This document shows, one piece after another, positions 56,820 through 64,000 of a stretch of 64,000 nucleotides of DNA. Numbering within the stretch: position 1 is the first letter of the stretch; each line of letters starts with the position of its first letter. This stretch comes from an uncultured Coriobacteriaceae bacterium (lineage in GTDB: Bacteria; Actinomycetota; Coriobacteriia; Coriobacteriales; Coriobacteriaceae): assembly GCA_944320725.1 (NCBI GenBank), contig CALUIM010000016.1, positions 18,891 to 82,890 of the forward strand, given 5' to 3'. Position numbers and translations under genes: made by a program. The notes beneath the pieces are model-generated. The model saw only the letters and a list, made by a program, of their open reading frames with translations. It ran no database searches and was not told the origin of the DNA.

Positions 56820-57724
56820 ACGGCACCGAGGCTAAAACTGTTGGCGTCGTTGGCCTGGGCCTTATTGGTGGCAGCTTTGCCCGCGCCTATCGCGCGGCCG
56901 GTGCGCGCGTGCTCGCCTACGATGTCGATGAGGAGACCTTCGAGGCTGCCTCGATCGAGACGGTCGCGGGGCAGCTTGACGACGCGTCTCTTGCCGACTG
57001 CGACCTCATCGTGCTCGCCGCCTATCCCGATGCATGCCTCGCATGGCTCGAGGAGCACGCCCCTGCATTGGGCGCAGCGTCGACCAACGAGGGTGCAGGC
57101 CCACTTGTCATCGACACCGCCGGTGTCAAGGCGTCCGTGTGTTCGCGGGCGTTTGCACTCGCCAAGCAGTGGGGGTTCACCTTCTTGGGCACGCACCCCA
57201 TGGCGGGTACCGAGCACTCCGGCTTCGCACATGCACGTCGTGATCTTTTCATCGGTGCCCCGATGGTGCTCGTGCCACCGGAGCTTTCCGATCCAGATCG
57301 GCTCACATTGCTCGACCGGGCGCTCACGCTGCTCGCACCCGTGGGGTTCGGCAGCTTCAGCGTCTGCGACCCCGCAACGCACGATGAGCTCATCGCCTTT
57401 ACCAGCCAGCTGGCGCACGTGGTCTCTAATGCGTACGTGAAAAGTCCCACGGCCCGCAAGCACCACGGGTTCTCCGCAGGTAGCTACAAGGATCTCACGC
57501 GCGTCGCACATCTCAACCCGTCCATGTGGTCTGAGCTCATGTGCGAGAACGCCGAGCACCTCACACGCGAAATCGACGGGCTGATCGACGCGCTTGCCGC
57601 CTATCGCGACGCGCTCGAGGCATCCGACCGCGAGCAGCTGCGGATGCTTCTAGCCGAAGGGGACCGCATCAAGCGCTCGCTCGACGATGCCGCACAAGGC
57701 GATGCAACCAACGCGGAAGGATAG
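56816..57724 (+). CDS. tyrA: Prephenate dehydrogenase
   Basis: The enzyme makes hydroxyphenylpyruvate from prephenate with NAD(P) for tyrosine. The 302-residue protein has the Rossmann motif GVVGLGLIGGSFARAY, the catalytic-region motif FLGTHPMAGTEHSGF and the helical dimer domain (LTRVAHLNPSMWSELMCENA). There is no ACT domain and no fused chorismate mutase. ATG at 56816 overlaps the aroF stop (ATGA). Confidence 0.95.
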   Translation: MNGTEAKTVGVVGLGLIGGSFARAYRAAGARVLAYDVDEETFEAASIETVAGQLDDASLADCDLIVLAAYPDACLAWLEEHAPALGAASTNEGAGPLVIDTAGVKASVCSRAFALAKQWGFTFLGTHPMAGTEHSGFAHARRDLFIGAPMVLVPPELSDPDRLTLLDRALTLLAPVGFGSFSVCDPATHDELIAFTSQLAHVVSNAYVKSPTARKHHGFSAGSYKDLTRVAHLNPSMWSELMCENAEHLTREIDGLIDALAAYRDALEASDREQLRMLLAEGDRIKRSLDDAAQGDATNAEG

Positions 57725-57728
57725 GACC

Positions 57729-58823
57729 ATGCACGTCATCGATGTGACCACAACCAAGCCGTATCAGGTGGCGCTCGGCACGATGCTGCTGGAGCGCACC
57801 GGTGAGATTGTTCGCGGCGTGTGCGGCGGCACGCGTGCCGTTATCATCACCGATTCCAACGTTGGCCCGCTCTATGCGCACATCGTGCGCGAGAGCCTCG
57901 AGCACGAAGGCTACACCGTATCCATCTTCACGTTTCCCGCTGGCGAGGAGCACAAGTGCGCATCAACGCTCATCGACGCCCTTGAGTTTATCGCTGAGGC
58001 GCAGCTCAGCCGCTCCGATTGCGTCATTGCGCTTGGCGGCGGGGTAACAGGCGACCTCGCCGGCTTTGCCGCCGCAACCTATATGCGCGGTTGCCATTTT
58101 GTACAGATGCCTACGAGCCTGCTCGCCATGGTCGACTCATCTGTAGGCGGCAAGACTGCCATCGACCTCAAGGCCGGCAAGAACCTTGCCGGAGCCTTCT
58201 GGCAACCTGATGTTGTCATCGCCGACATCGGATGCCTGGGCACGCTCGAAGACGATCGCGTTGCCGACGGCTGCGGCGAGGTTATCAAGCACGGTGTCAT
58301 CGCCGATGCCGAGCTTTTCGCCACACTCGAGCAAACCCCGCTCACCGCCGACCTCATCCGAAGCGACCTCGCACTCGTTGAGCGGCTCATCGCACGCAAC
58401 ATCGAGATTAAACGCGATGTCGTTGTTGCCGACGAGCGAGAATCGAACCTGCGCAAGCTGCTCAATTTTGGTCACAGCATTGGTCATGCCGTCGAGGCGT
58501 GCGCGAACTATCAGCTAGGACATGGGACCTGCGTGGCGATTGGCATGGTCGCCATCGCGCGCGCGGCCGCCGCACGCGGCGTGTGCGCTCCCGATGTCCC
58601 GCAGCGTATCGAAGCGGTGTGTCGCGCACATGGCCTTGCCACACGCACTGCATGCTCGGTCGACGACATCTTCGAGGCGGCGCTCCACGACAAGAAACGC
58701 GCTGGAGATGCAATTGACATCGTGCTCCCGCATCGCGTCGGCGCCTGCAGTATCGAACACGTTTCTCTTGCCGCGTTCAAAACCCTTATCGAAGACGGCA
58801 TCCAGACAGGAGCGAACGCATGA
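57729..58823 (+). CDS. aroB: 3-dehydroquinate synthase
   Basis: AroB makes 3-dehydroquinate from DAHP with NAD and zinc. The 364-residue protein carries IALGGGVTGDLAGFAAATYM, MPTSLLAMVDSSVGGKTAID, DGCGEVIKHGVIADAELF and LNFGHSIGHAVEA, which hold the NAD, substrate and zinc ligands. ATG at 57729 follows GGAAGGATAGG; it starts four bases after tyrA. Confidence 0.97.
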   Translation: MHVIDVTTTKPYQVALGTMLLERTGEIVRGVCGGTRAVIITDSNVGPLYAHIVRESLEHEGYTVSIFTFPAGEEHKCASTLIDALEFIAEAQLSRSDCVIALGGGVTGDLAGFAAATYMRGCHFVQMPTSLLAMVDSSVGGKTAIDLKAGKNLAGAFWQPDVVIADIGCLGTLEDDRVADGCGEVIKHGVIADAELFATLEQTPLTADLIRSDLALVERLIARNIEIKRDVVVADERESNLRKLLNFGHSIGHAVEACANYQLGHGTCVAIGMVAIARAAAARGVCAPDVPQRIEAVCRAHGLATRTACSVDDIFEAALHDKKRAGDAIDIVLPHRVGACSIEHVSLAAFKTLIEDGIQTGANA

Positions 58824-60130
58824 TAGCTCGCATCACGCCCTCCGCGCTCGCAGGCACGGTGACGGCGATCTCATCGAAATCGATGGCGCATCGCCTCATC
58901 ATCGCCGCCGCGCTTGCCAATGGCGAGACGCAGGTGCGCTGCAATACCACCTGCGCCGATATCGACGCCACCGTGCGCTGCCTCACCGCACTCGGCTCCA
59001 CCATCACGCGAAGTGCGGGCGTCTATACCATCCATCCCATCCCCAAAAGCCAGGAGCATGGCATTCTGCGCGCGCTCGCAGGAGCCGTGCTCGATTGCGG
59101 CGAATCGGGCTCCACGCTGCGCTTCATGCTGCCTGTTGCGTGCGCCCTCGGTGCCGATGCGACCTTTACCGGTGAGGGACGCCTAAAAGATCGACCCTTG
59201 TCGCCGCTTACCGATGAACTCGTGGCCGCCGGATGCGATATGCCGCTCGAGGGCGGCTTGCCGCTCACCGCAACCGGACGTCTTCGCCCCGGTGTGTTTG
59301 AGCTCCCGGGCGATGTGAGCTCGCAATACATCTCAGGGCTGCTGCTTGCCTGCCCGTTGCTTGGACGCCCCAGCGAAATTCACGTCCATGGCACCATCGA
59401 GAGCAAGCCCTATATCGACCTCACCATCCAGGCGCTCGCTGCCTTCGGCGTTATCGTGCACAGCGAGCGCAATCGCGCAAACGATTTCACCGTCTTTCAT
59501 ATCGAGGGAACCGGATATCGTACGCCGGGCGCCATCACGGTCGAAGGCGATTGGTCGAATGCGGCATTTTGGCTCTGCGCCGGAGCGATGGGCTCAAACC
59601 CCATCACCGTCGACGGCCTCTCGATGACCTCCGCCCAAGGAGACCGCAATATCCTCGCAGCGCTCTCGCTCTTTGGTGCCCGCATCGGACGCGCTACCGA
59701 CGCAGCCACGGTGCGCCCCGATCGACTCCGCGGATACGAGATGAGCGCGCGCGATATTCCCGATCTCGTCCCCATCATCTCAGCCGTCGCCTCGGTTGCC
59801 GAGGGAACGACGCGCATCCGTGACTGCGCGCGCTTGCGCCTTAAGGAATCGGATCGTCTTGAAACCTGCGCGTCGGAGCTATCGAAGCTTGGCGCCCACA
59901 TTCGCATCCAGGGAGAGGACCTCGTTATCGAGGGTGTCGCCTCGCTTGCCGGCGGCACAGTCGACGCGCACAACGACCACCGCATCGCCATGATGGCCGC
60001 CATCGCGGCAACGCGCTGCACCGAGCCGGTCATCATCCACGGTGCTGATGCGGTGAACAAATCATATCCCGATTTCTTCTCGCATTACCGCCAGCTCGGC
60101 GGCACCGTCAGCCTCGAGGAGGGCCGGTAG
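58820..60130 (+). CDS. aroA: 3-phosphoshikimate 1-carboxyvinyltransferase (EPSP synthase)
   Basis: EPSP synthase joins PEP to shikimate 3-phosphate. The 436-residue protein has the two-lobed fold with SSKSMAHRLIIAAALANGET, LDCGESGSTLRFMLPVA, GDVSSQYISGLLLA and LRLKESDRLETCASEL. The LDCGESGSTLRF segment resembles the class I form, normally glyphosate-sensitive, but class cannot be settled by eye. It overlaps aroB by four bases (ATGA). Confidence 0.96.
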   Translation: MIARITPSALAGTVTAISSKSMAHRLIIAAALANGETQVRCNTTCADIDATVRCLTALGSTITRSAGVYTIHPIPKSQEHGILRALAGAVLDCGESGSTLRFMLPVACALGADATFTGEGRLKDRPLSPLTDELVAAGCDMPLEGGLPLTATGRLRPGVFELPGDVSSQYISGLLLACPLLGRPSEIHVHGTIESKPYIDLTIQALAAFGVIVHSERNRANDFTVFHIEGTGYRTPGAITVEGDWSNAAFWLCAGAMGSNPITVDGLSMTSAQGDRNILAALSLFGARIGRATDAATVRPDRLRGYEMSARDIPDLVPIISAVASVAEGTTRIRDCARLRLKESDRLETCASELSKLGAHIRIQGEDLVIEGVASLAGGTVDAHNDHRIAMMAAIAATRCTEPVIIHGADAVNKSYPDFFSHYRQLGGTVSLEEGR

Positions 60131-61258
60131 ATGAGCTCAACATACGGACATACGCTGCGCGTTGGCATCTTTGGGCAATCGCACTCCCCCGCTATCGGCT
60201 GCACGCTCGAGGGGCTGCCCGCGGGCATCCCGATCGACCTTGACGTCTTGCAGCGCTTCCTTGCCCGCCGCGCGCCTGGTCAATCGAAGGTTACCACGTC
60301 GCGTGTCGAGGCCGATGCGCCCGAGATACTCTCTGGCATCACCAACGGACATACGAACGGTGCACCGCTGGCCGCCATCATCCGCAACACGAATACGAGA
60401 AGCGCCGACTACCGCGAGCTGCGCGCCAAGCCGCGTCCCGGTCATGCCGACTATCCGGCGCGTGTGAAATACGGCAATTGGCACGATATCGCCGGTGGCG
60501 GGCATTTCTCTGGCAGACTCACCGCGCCGCTATGCATCGCAGGCGGCATCGCGCTCCAGGCACTTTCCCTGATGGGCATCGAGATTGTCGCGCACATCGC
60601 AACACTCGGAACCGAAGGAATCGCCGATGAGAGCCTGAATGCTCTCACCCTCGACGAAGCGCAGGTTGCCGCCTTGCGGACCCATGCGTTCCCATGCATC
60701 TCAACCGACGCCGCGACGCGCATGGAGCAGGCCATTCTGGATGCGAAGGCTCATTGCGATAGCATCGGCGGCATCATTGAGTGCGCCGCCTACGGCATGC
60801 CCGCAGGGGCAGGCGACCCCATGTTCGACGGCATCGAAAACCGCATCGCGCAGATTGCGTTCGGCATCCCTGCCGTCAAGGGTGTCGATTTTGGCGCCGG
60901 CTTTGCCGCCGCCTTCCTTATGGGCAGCGACAACAACGATCCGTATCGCATGGAAGCAGGCACGGTGCAGCCTCAGTCGAACAACGCGGGCGGTGTGCTG
61001 GGCGGCATCACAACAGGTGCCCCCATCATATGGCAAATGGCCGTGAAGCCCACCCCTTCAATTGGTCGCGAGCAACAGACCGTCGACATGGACCGTGGCG
61101 ACGACGCCATGCTTACCGTTCGGGGCCGGCACGATCCCTGCATCGTACCGCGCGCCGTTCCCGTAGCAGAGGCTGCGTGCGCGATTGCCCTGCTCGACGC
61201 GTTGCTCGACGACAACCTATTTCCCGCGCCCGCTCCCAATAACATGCACTCAGCGTAA
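60131..61258 (+). CDS. aroC: Chorismate synthase
   Basis: AroC forms chorismate with reduced flavin. The 375-residue protein begins [20 protein letters not shown] and has [14 protein letters not shown], the [20 protein letters not shown] signature, [20 protein letters not shown] and [17 protein letters not shown]. It starts right after the aroA stop with no gap. Confidence 0.97.
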   Translation: MSSTYGHTLRVGIFGQSHSPAIGCTLEGLPAGIPIDLDVLQRFLARRAPGQSKVTTSRVEADAPEILSGITNGHTNGAPLAAIIRNTNTRSADYRELRAKPRPGHADYPARVKYGNWHDIAGGGHFSGRLTAPLCIAGGIALQALSLMGIEIVAHIATLGTEGIADESLNALTLDEAQVAALRTHAFPCISTDAATRMEQAILDAKAHCDSIGGIIECAAYGMPAGAGDPMFDGIENRIAQIAFGIPAVKGVDFGAGFAAAFLMGSDNNDPYRMEAGTVQPQSNNAGGVLGGITTGAPIIWQMAVKPTPSIGREQQTVDMDRGDDAMLTVRGRHDPCIVPRAVPVAEAACAIALLDALLDDNLFPAPAPNNMHSA

Positions 61259-61296
61259 ACGCCAGTAGACGAAATGTCCGACCAAGGAGTTCAACC

Positions 61297-62442
61297 ATGG
61301 ATCTCACACAGGTACGCTCCCGCATCGACGAGATCGACACCGAGCTACTCGAACTCTTCACGCAACGCATGGAGATCGCTCGTCTCGTTGCGGAAGCGAA
61401 GCGTGGCACCAAGAAAGCAGTCTTCGATCCTGTGCGCGAGCGAGAGAAACTCTCTGACGTCGCCATGCATACGCCGGACGCCTATCGTCCACAGGCGGTT
61501 GCACTGTTCTCGCTGCTCATGAGCATGAATAAAGCCGAGCAGCAGCGCGTGCTTGCCGCCAATGACGAGCAGGCAACCTCCGCCGTGGCGAGGCGCTCGC
61601 TCATGCCGGTTGACACCCCATTCCCCGAAGTTGCCTCGGTTGCCTGCCAGGGCGTCGAGGGCGCCTACAGCCAAATTGCCGCTACACGCCTGTTCCGCGT
61701 TCCCTCCATCTCTTATTTCGCTACATTCGAGGGCGTCTGCCGCGCTGTGCGCGACGGCTTTTGCGAGTATGGCGTCTTGCCCATCGAAAACTCAACCGCC
61801 GGCTCGGTCAATGCGGTATACGATCTGCTTGCCGAGTATCGTTTCAGCATCGTGCGTTCTTGCCGCCTTAAGATCGATCACAACCTGCTTGCCTGCCCGG
61901 GCACCTCGCGTGAAGCGATTCGAGAGGTGTGGTCGCACGAGCAGGCAATCGCGCAGTGCGCATCCTATCTCGATGACCTAGGCGCGCAGGTTCATGTATG
62001 CGAAAACACCGCACAGGCCGCCTCATATGTAGCCAAGACCGGCAGGCCCGACATCGCTGCGCTCTCATCACGCCGTTGCGCCGAGCTGTACGGCCTGGAG
62101 ATCCTTGATGAAGACGTCCAGGATTCCGACAACAACTACACGCGCTTTGTTGTGGTGTGTGCCGAGCCCCGCATCTTCCCCGGCGCTACGCGCACCTCGC
62201 TCATGCTCACACTCCCCCATGAGCCCGGCTCGCTCTACCGCGTGCTCGAGCGGTTCTTCGCACTCGACATCAACATCGTGAAACTTGAGAGCCGCCCGAT
62301 CCCGGGGCGGGATTTCGAGTTCATCTTCTACTTTGACCTCGATTGTCCTGTAGGCTCGCAATCGCTCGCTACATTGCTTGATGCGCTCGACGATATCTGC
62401 GAGCGATATTGGTATTTCGGCAGCTATACGGAGGTGATGTAG
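61297..62442 (+). CDS. pheA: Chorismate mutase / prephenate dehydratase
   Basis: This bifunctional protein leads chorismate to phenylpyruvate. Of 381 residues, 1-90 are an AroQ-type mutase (VRSRIDEIDTELLELFTQRM). About 105-285 are the dehydratase (CQGVEGAYSQIAATRLF, GVLPIENSTAGSVNAVYDLL, NNYTRFVVV), and about 295-381 are an ACT domain (LMLTLPHEPGSLYRVLERFF, with IVKLESRPIPGR) that usually binds phenylalanine. AAGGAG precedes the ATG. Its mutase also serves tyrA, which lacks one. Confidence 0.97.
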   Translation: MDLTQVRSRIDEIDTELLELFTQRMEIARLVAEAKRGTKKAVFDPVREREKLSDVAMHTPDAYRPQAVALFSLLMSMNKAEQQRVLAANDEQATSAVARRSLMPVDTPFPEVASVACQGVEGAYSQIAATRLFRVPSISYFATFEGVCRAVRDGFCEYGVLPIENSTAGSVNAVYDLLAEYRFSIVRSCRLKIDHNLLACPGTSREAIREVWSHEQAIAQCASYLDDLGAQVHVCENTAQAASYVAKTGRPDIAALSSRRCAELYGLEILDEDVQDSDNNYTRFVVVCAEPRIFPGATRTSLMLTLPHEPGSLYRVLERFFALDINIVKLESRPIPGRDFEFIFYFDLDCPVGSQSLATLLDALDDICERYWYFGSYTEVM

Positions 62443-63711
62443 ATGGCGCGTCCATACGGTGTACTGGGCAAGACGCTCGGCCACAGCTACACGCCCGTCA
62501 TCTATCACGAGCTCGCAGGCCTCGACTACGTTCGCTTCGAGCGCGAAGAGGAAGATGTCGAAGCGTTCATCCGCGGGGATGAATGGGAAGGCGTGAATGT
62601 CACCATCCCCTACAAGAAGCTTGTCGCCACGATGATGGACGAGCTCACACCCGTCGCACGCCGTCTTGGCAACGTGAACACCGTAACGCGCGATGCCATG
62701 GGACGCCTCATTGGCGATAATACCGATTACTACGGCTTCAAGGTACTCGTTGAATCGCTGGGCCTCGACCTTGCGGGCAAGCGCGCCCTTGTCTTTGGTG
62801 GCCATGGCGGCGCTGGATCGACATCGATGGTGGTTCTCGAGGACCTCGGCATGCAACCGGTTGCCGTATGCCGCTCGCTTGACGACGGAAGCGCCTCCGG
62901 GGCGGCCGCGCACGCACCCAGTGTGACCTATGATGAGCTCGATCGCATGCGCGATGCCGCACTCATCGTGAACGCCACGCCCGTGGGCATGTTCCCCCAC
63001 TGCCCGGCGCAGGTGTATGATCTCGATAGCTTTACACAGCTCGAAGCGGTTATCGACATCGTCTACAACCCCGCACGTACCGGCATCATGATGGACGCCG
63101 AGCGGCGCGGCATCCCAAGCGTCGGCGGCCTCATCATGCTCGTTGCGCAAGCGGCTGCAGCCGTAAAGCGCTACACCGGTGAGGACATTTCCTACGAACG
63201 TATTGTAGAGGTTACCAGCTCCCTCGCTCAGCAGGAGCTCAACATCGCGCTCATCGGCATGCCCGGATCGGGCAAGACACGCGTTGGCCGCGAACTTGCA
63301 CGCATGCTCGGGCGCGATCATATCGATATCGATCATGTGCTCGAAGAGCGGTTGCAGACAAGCTGCAGCGACTATATCAACACGCACGGCGAGGCGGCAT
63401 TTCGTGAAGCTGAGACCGCGGCGCTCGCCGATGTCGCAGCACGCAGCTCGCTCGTCATCTCGTGCGGTGGCGGCGTGGTGGCGCGCGAGGCAAACTATCC
63501 GCTCTTGCATCAAAACAGCCAAATCGTGATGCTCGACCGACCGCTTCACGAGCTTTCGAGCAAAGGCCGTCCGCTCTCCCAGCGTGAAGGCGTGACCCGT
63601 CTTGCCGAGCAGCGCATGCCCCGCTATCGCGCCTGGGCCGATGCCATCGCCCCGGTGCTCGAGACGCCCACGGCAACCGCAGCTTCAATTCTCGGCCTCC
63701 TTGACAGATAA
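62443..63711 (+). CDS. Shikimate dehydrogenase - shikimate kinase fusion
   Basis: The single chain of 422 residues carries two consecutive pathway steps. Residues 1-260 are AroE: VLGKTLGHSYTPVIYHEL, the Lys in VNVTIPYKK, GNVNTVTRD, NTDYYGF, NADP loop FGGHGGAGSTS. Residues about 265-422 are AroK: Walker A GMPGSGKTRVG, IDIDHVLEERL, CGGGVVAREAN and the lid SKGRPLSQREGVTRLAEQR. No internal stop or start separates them. It starts immediately after the pheA stop and ends the operon. The shikimate kinase C-terminal half is of normal length. Confidence 0.95.
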   Translation: MARPYGVLGKTLGHSYTPVIYHELAGLDYVRFEREEEDVEAFIRGDEWEGVNVTIPYKKLVATMMDELTPVARRLGNVNTVTRDAMGRLIGDNTDYYGFKVLVESLGLDLAGKRALVFGGHGGAGSTSMVVLEDLGMQPVAVCRSLDDGSASGAAAHAPSVTYDELDRMRDAALIVNATPVGMFPHCPAQVYDLDSFTQLEAVIDIVYNPARTGIMMDAERRGIPSVGGLIMLVAQAAAAVKRYTGEDISYERIVEVTSSLAQQELNIALIGMPGSGKTRVGRELARMLGRDHIDIDHVLEERLQTSCSDYINTHGEAAFREAETAALADVAARSSLVISCGGGVVAREANYPLLHQNSQIVMLDRPLHELSSKGRPLSQREGVTRLAEQRMPRYRAWADAIAPVLETPTATAASILGLLDR

Positions 63712-63725
63712 ACGTTCATTTTGCC

Positions 63726-63759
63726 GCACCTAAGACATCCCCATGGATGTCTTAGGTGC
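63726..63759. terminator. Perfect 15-bp hairpin after the aro operon
   Basis: GCACCTAAGACATCC (63726-63740) and GGATGTCTTAGGTGC (63745-63759) are exact reverse complements around CCAT. No T-run follows on either strand. It may end transcription of the operon, or be a dispersed palindromic repeat. Confidence 0.6.
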
Positions 63760-63878
63760 TAGCGTGTGGATCACCTCGCAATGAACCTCAAATGGCGACG
63801 CGATCGCGCAACCTTATGTCCCCTCTCTCACGAAACCGCGACTACTCGCGTATTGGTGACCAATAGATCTCGAGGGGA

Positions 63879-64000
63879 TGCGGACGAAAAGTTGGACCAT
63901 CGGGTCCGGATTGGAGGTCCGCGTGTACTGTAGGGACGACGTCGAGCTGGCGCTGCTGGCCGTCGAGGAGGGCATGAGCAGGCGGGAGGCCGCCGAGATG
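63879..64000 (+). mobile_element. Left end of an insertion sequence (probably IS3-like), partial
   Basis: TGCGGACGAAAAGTTGGACC at 63879 resembles the TG-starting terminal repeats of IS3-family elements. A transposase-type reading frame follows and leaves the window. Only the left end is visible, so the family is inference. Confidence 0.55.
63923..64000 (+). CDS. Transposase, N-terminal fragment (runs off the right edge)
   Basis: From GTG at 63923, with GGAGG five bases upstream, 26 codons are open to the edge. They read MYCRDDVELALLAVEEGMSR then REAAEM, the start of a helix-turn-helix as in OrfA of IS3-type elements. Too short for more. Confidence 0.6.
   Translation, partial: MYCRDDVELALLAVEEGMSRREAAEM

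Noticed and set aside
62068..63549. Open frame of 493 codons opposite aroEK and pheA
   Set aside because: Antisense shadow; crosses two complete genes.

Overview
The window is about 60 % GC and reads as the chromosome of a Gram-positive high-GC bacterium. The gene content suggests class Coriobacteriia, perhaps Collinsella or a close relative. That placement is inferred from gene order, alanine/glutamate-rich ribosomal protein tails, LPXTG-like surface proteins with Cys-pair repeats, dual-HTH LuxR regulators and the MEP/Mre/ABC-F gene set. There is no 16S rRNA gene here to prove it.

Region by region. (1) Positions 1-2403 hold a cut-off membrane protein gene, an ABC-F ATPase gene and tRNA-Val. 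(2) Positions 2404-8700 are an accessory segment bounded by tRNA genes. It carries a complete IS30-type element between 16-bp direct repeats, a DUF2442 gene, a broken hipBA module (antitoxin kept, hipA cut to 27 codons) with a large nested palindrome at its promoter, a sortase-type surface protein, and a regulator with HTH domains at both ends. (3) Positions 8743-19225 hold tRNA-CAU, tRNA-Ala and a leftward block: rpsB-tsf, a terminator, then pyrH-frr-uppS-cdsA-dxr-rseP-ispG-proS. This block links translation, undecaprenyl and MEP isoprenoid synthesis, phospholipid synthesis and intramembrane proteolysis. (4) Positions 19424-31651 hold rpsP-khpA-rimM-trmD-lepB, glyQ-glyS, rplS, and rnhB-yraN-comM-dprA-trmFO-xerC. 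(5) Positions 31828-33099 hold dinB, rightward and apparently leaderless. (6) Positions 33154-37053 hold rplU-rpmA and obgE-nadD-yqeK-rsfS. (7) Positions 37178-46655 hold the rod-shape cluster mreB-mreC-mreD-mrdA-rodA, then a DUF697 protein and two radical-SAM-linked proteins. (8) Positions 46783-55412 run leftward from a P-type ATPase through aconitase, a zinc-ribbon membrane protein and a cyclophilin to a TPR membrane protein. (9) Positions 55591-63711 run rightward: tRNA-Arg, then aroF-tyrA-aroB-aroA-aroC-pheA-aroEK, a tightly coupled operon for phenylalanine and tyrosine that has every step from DAHP onward except 3-dehydroquinate dehydratase. (10) The right edge enters another insertion sequence.

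Most of the window is ordinary housekeeping. The best leads are the decayed hipBA locus with its palindromic promoter, the IS30-type element with unusually long flanking repeats, the surface protein and dual-HTH regulator pair, the large insertion in the site-2 protease, and the AroE-AroK fusion. I found no CRISPR array, phage or complete novel defence system. No stretch over 300 bases lacks a gene except 3908-4257, which is described in its own entry.
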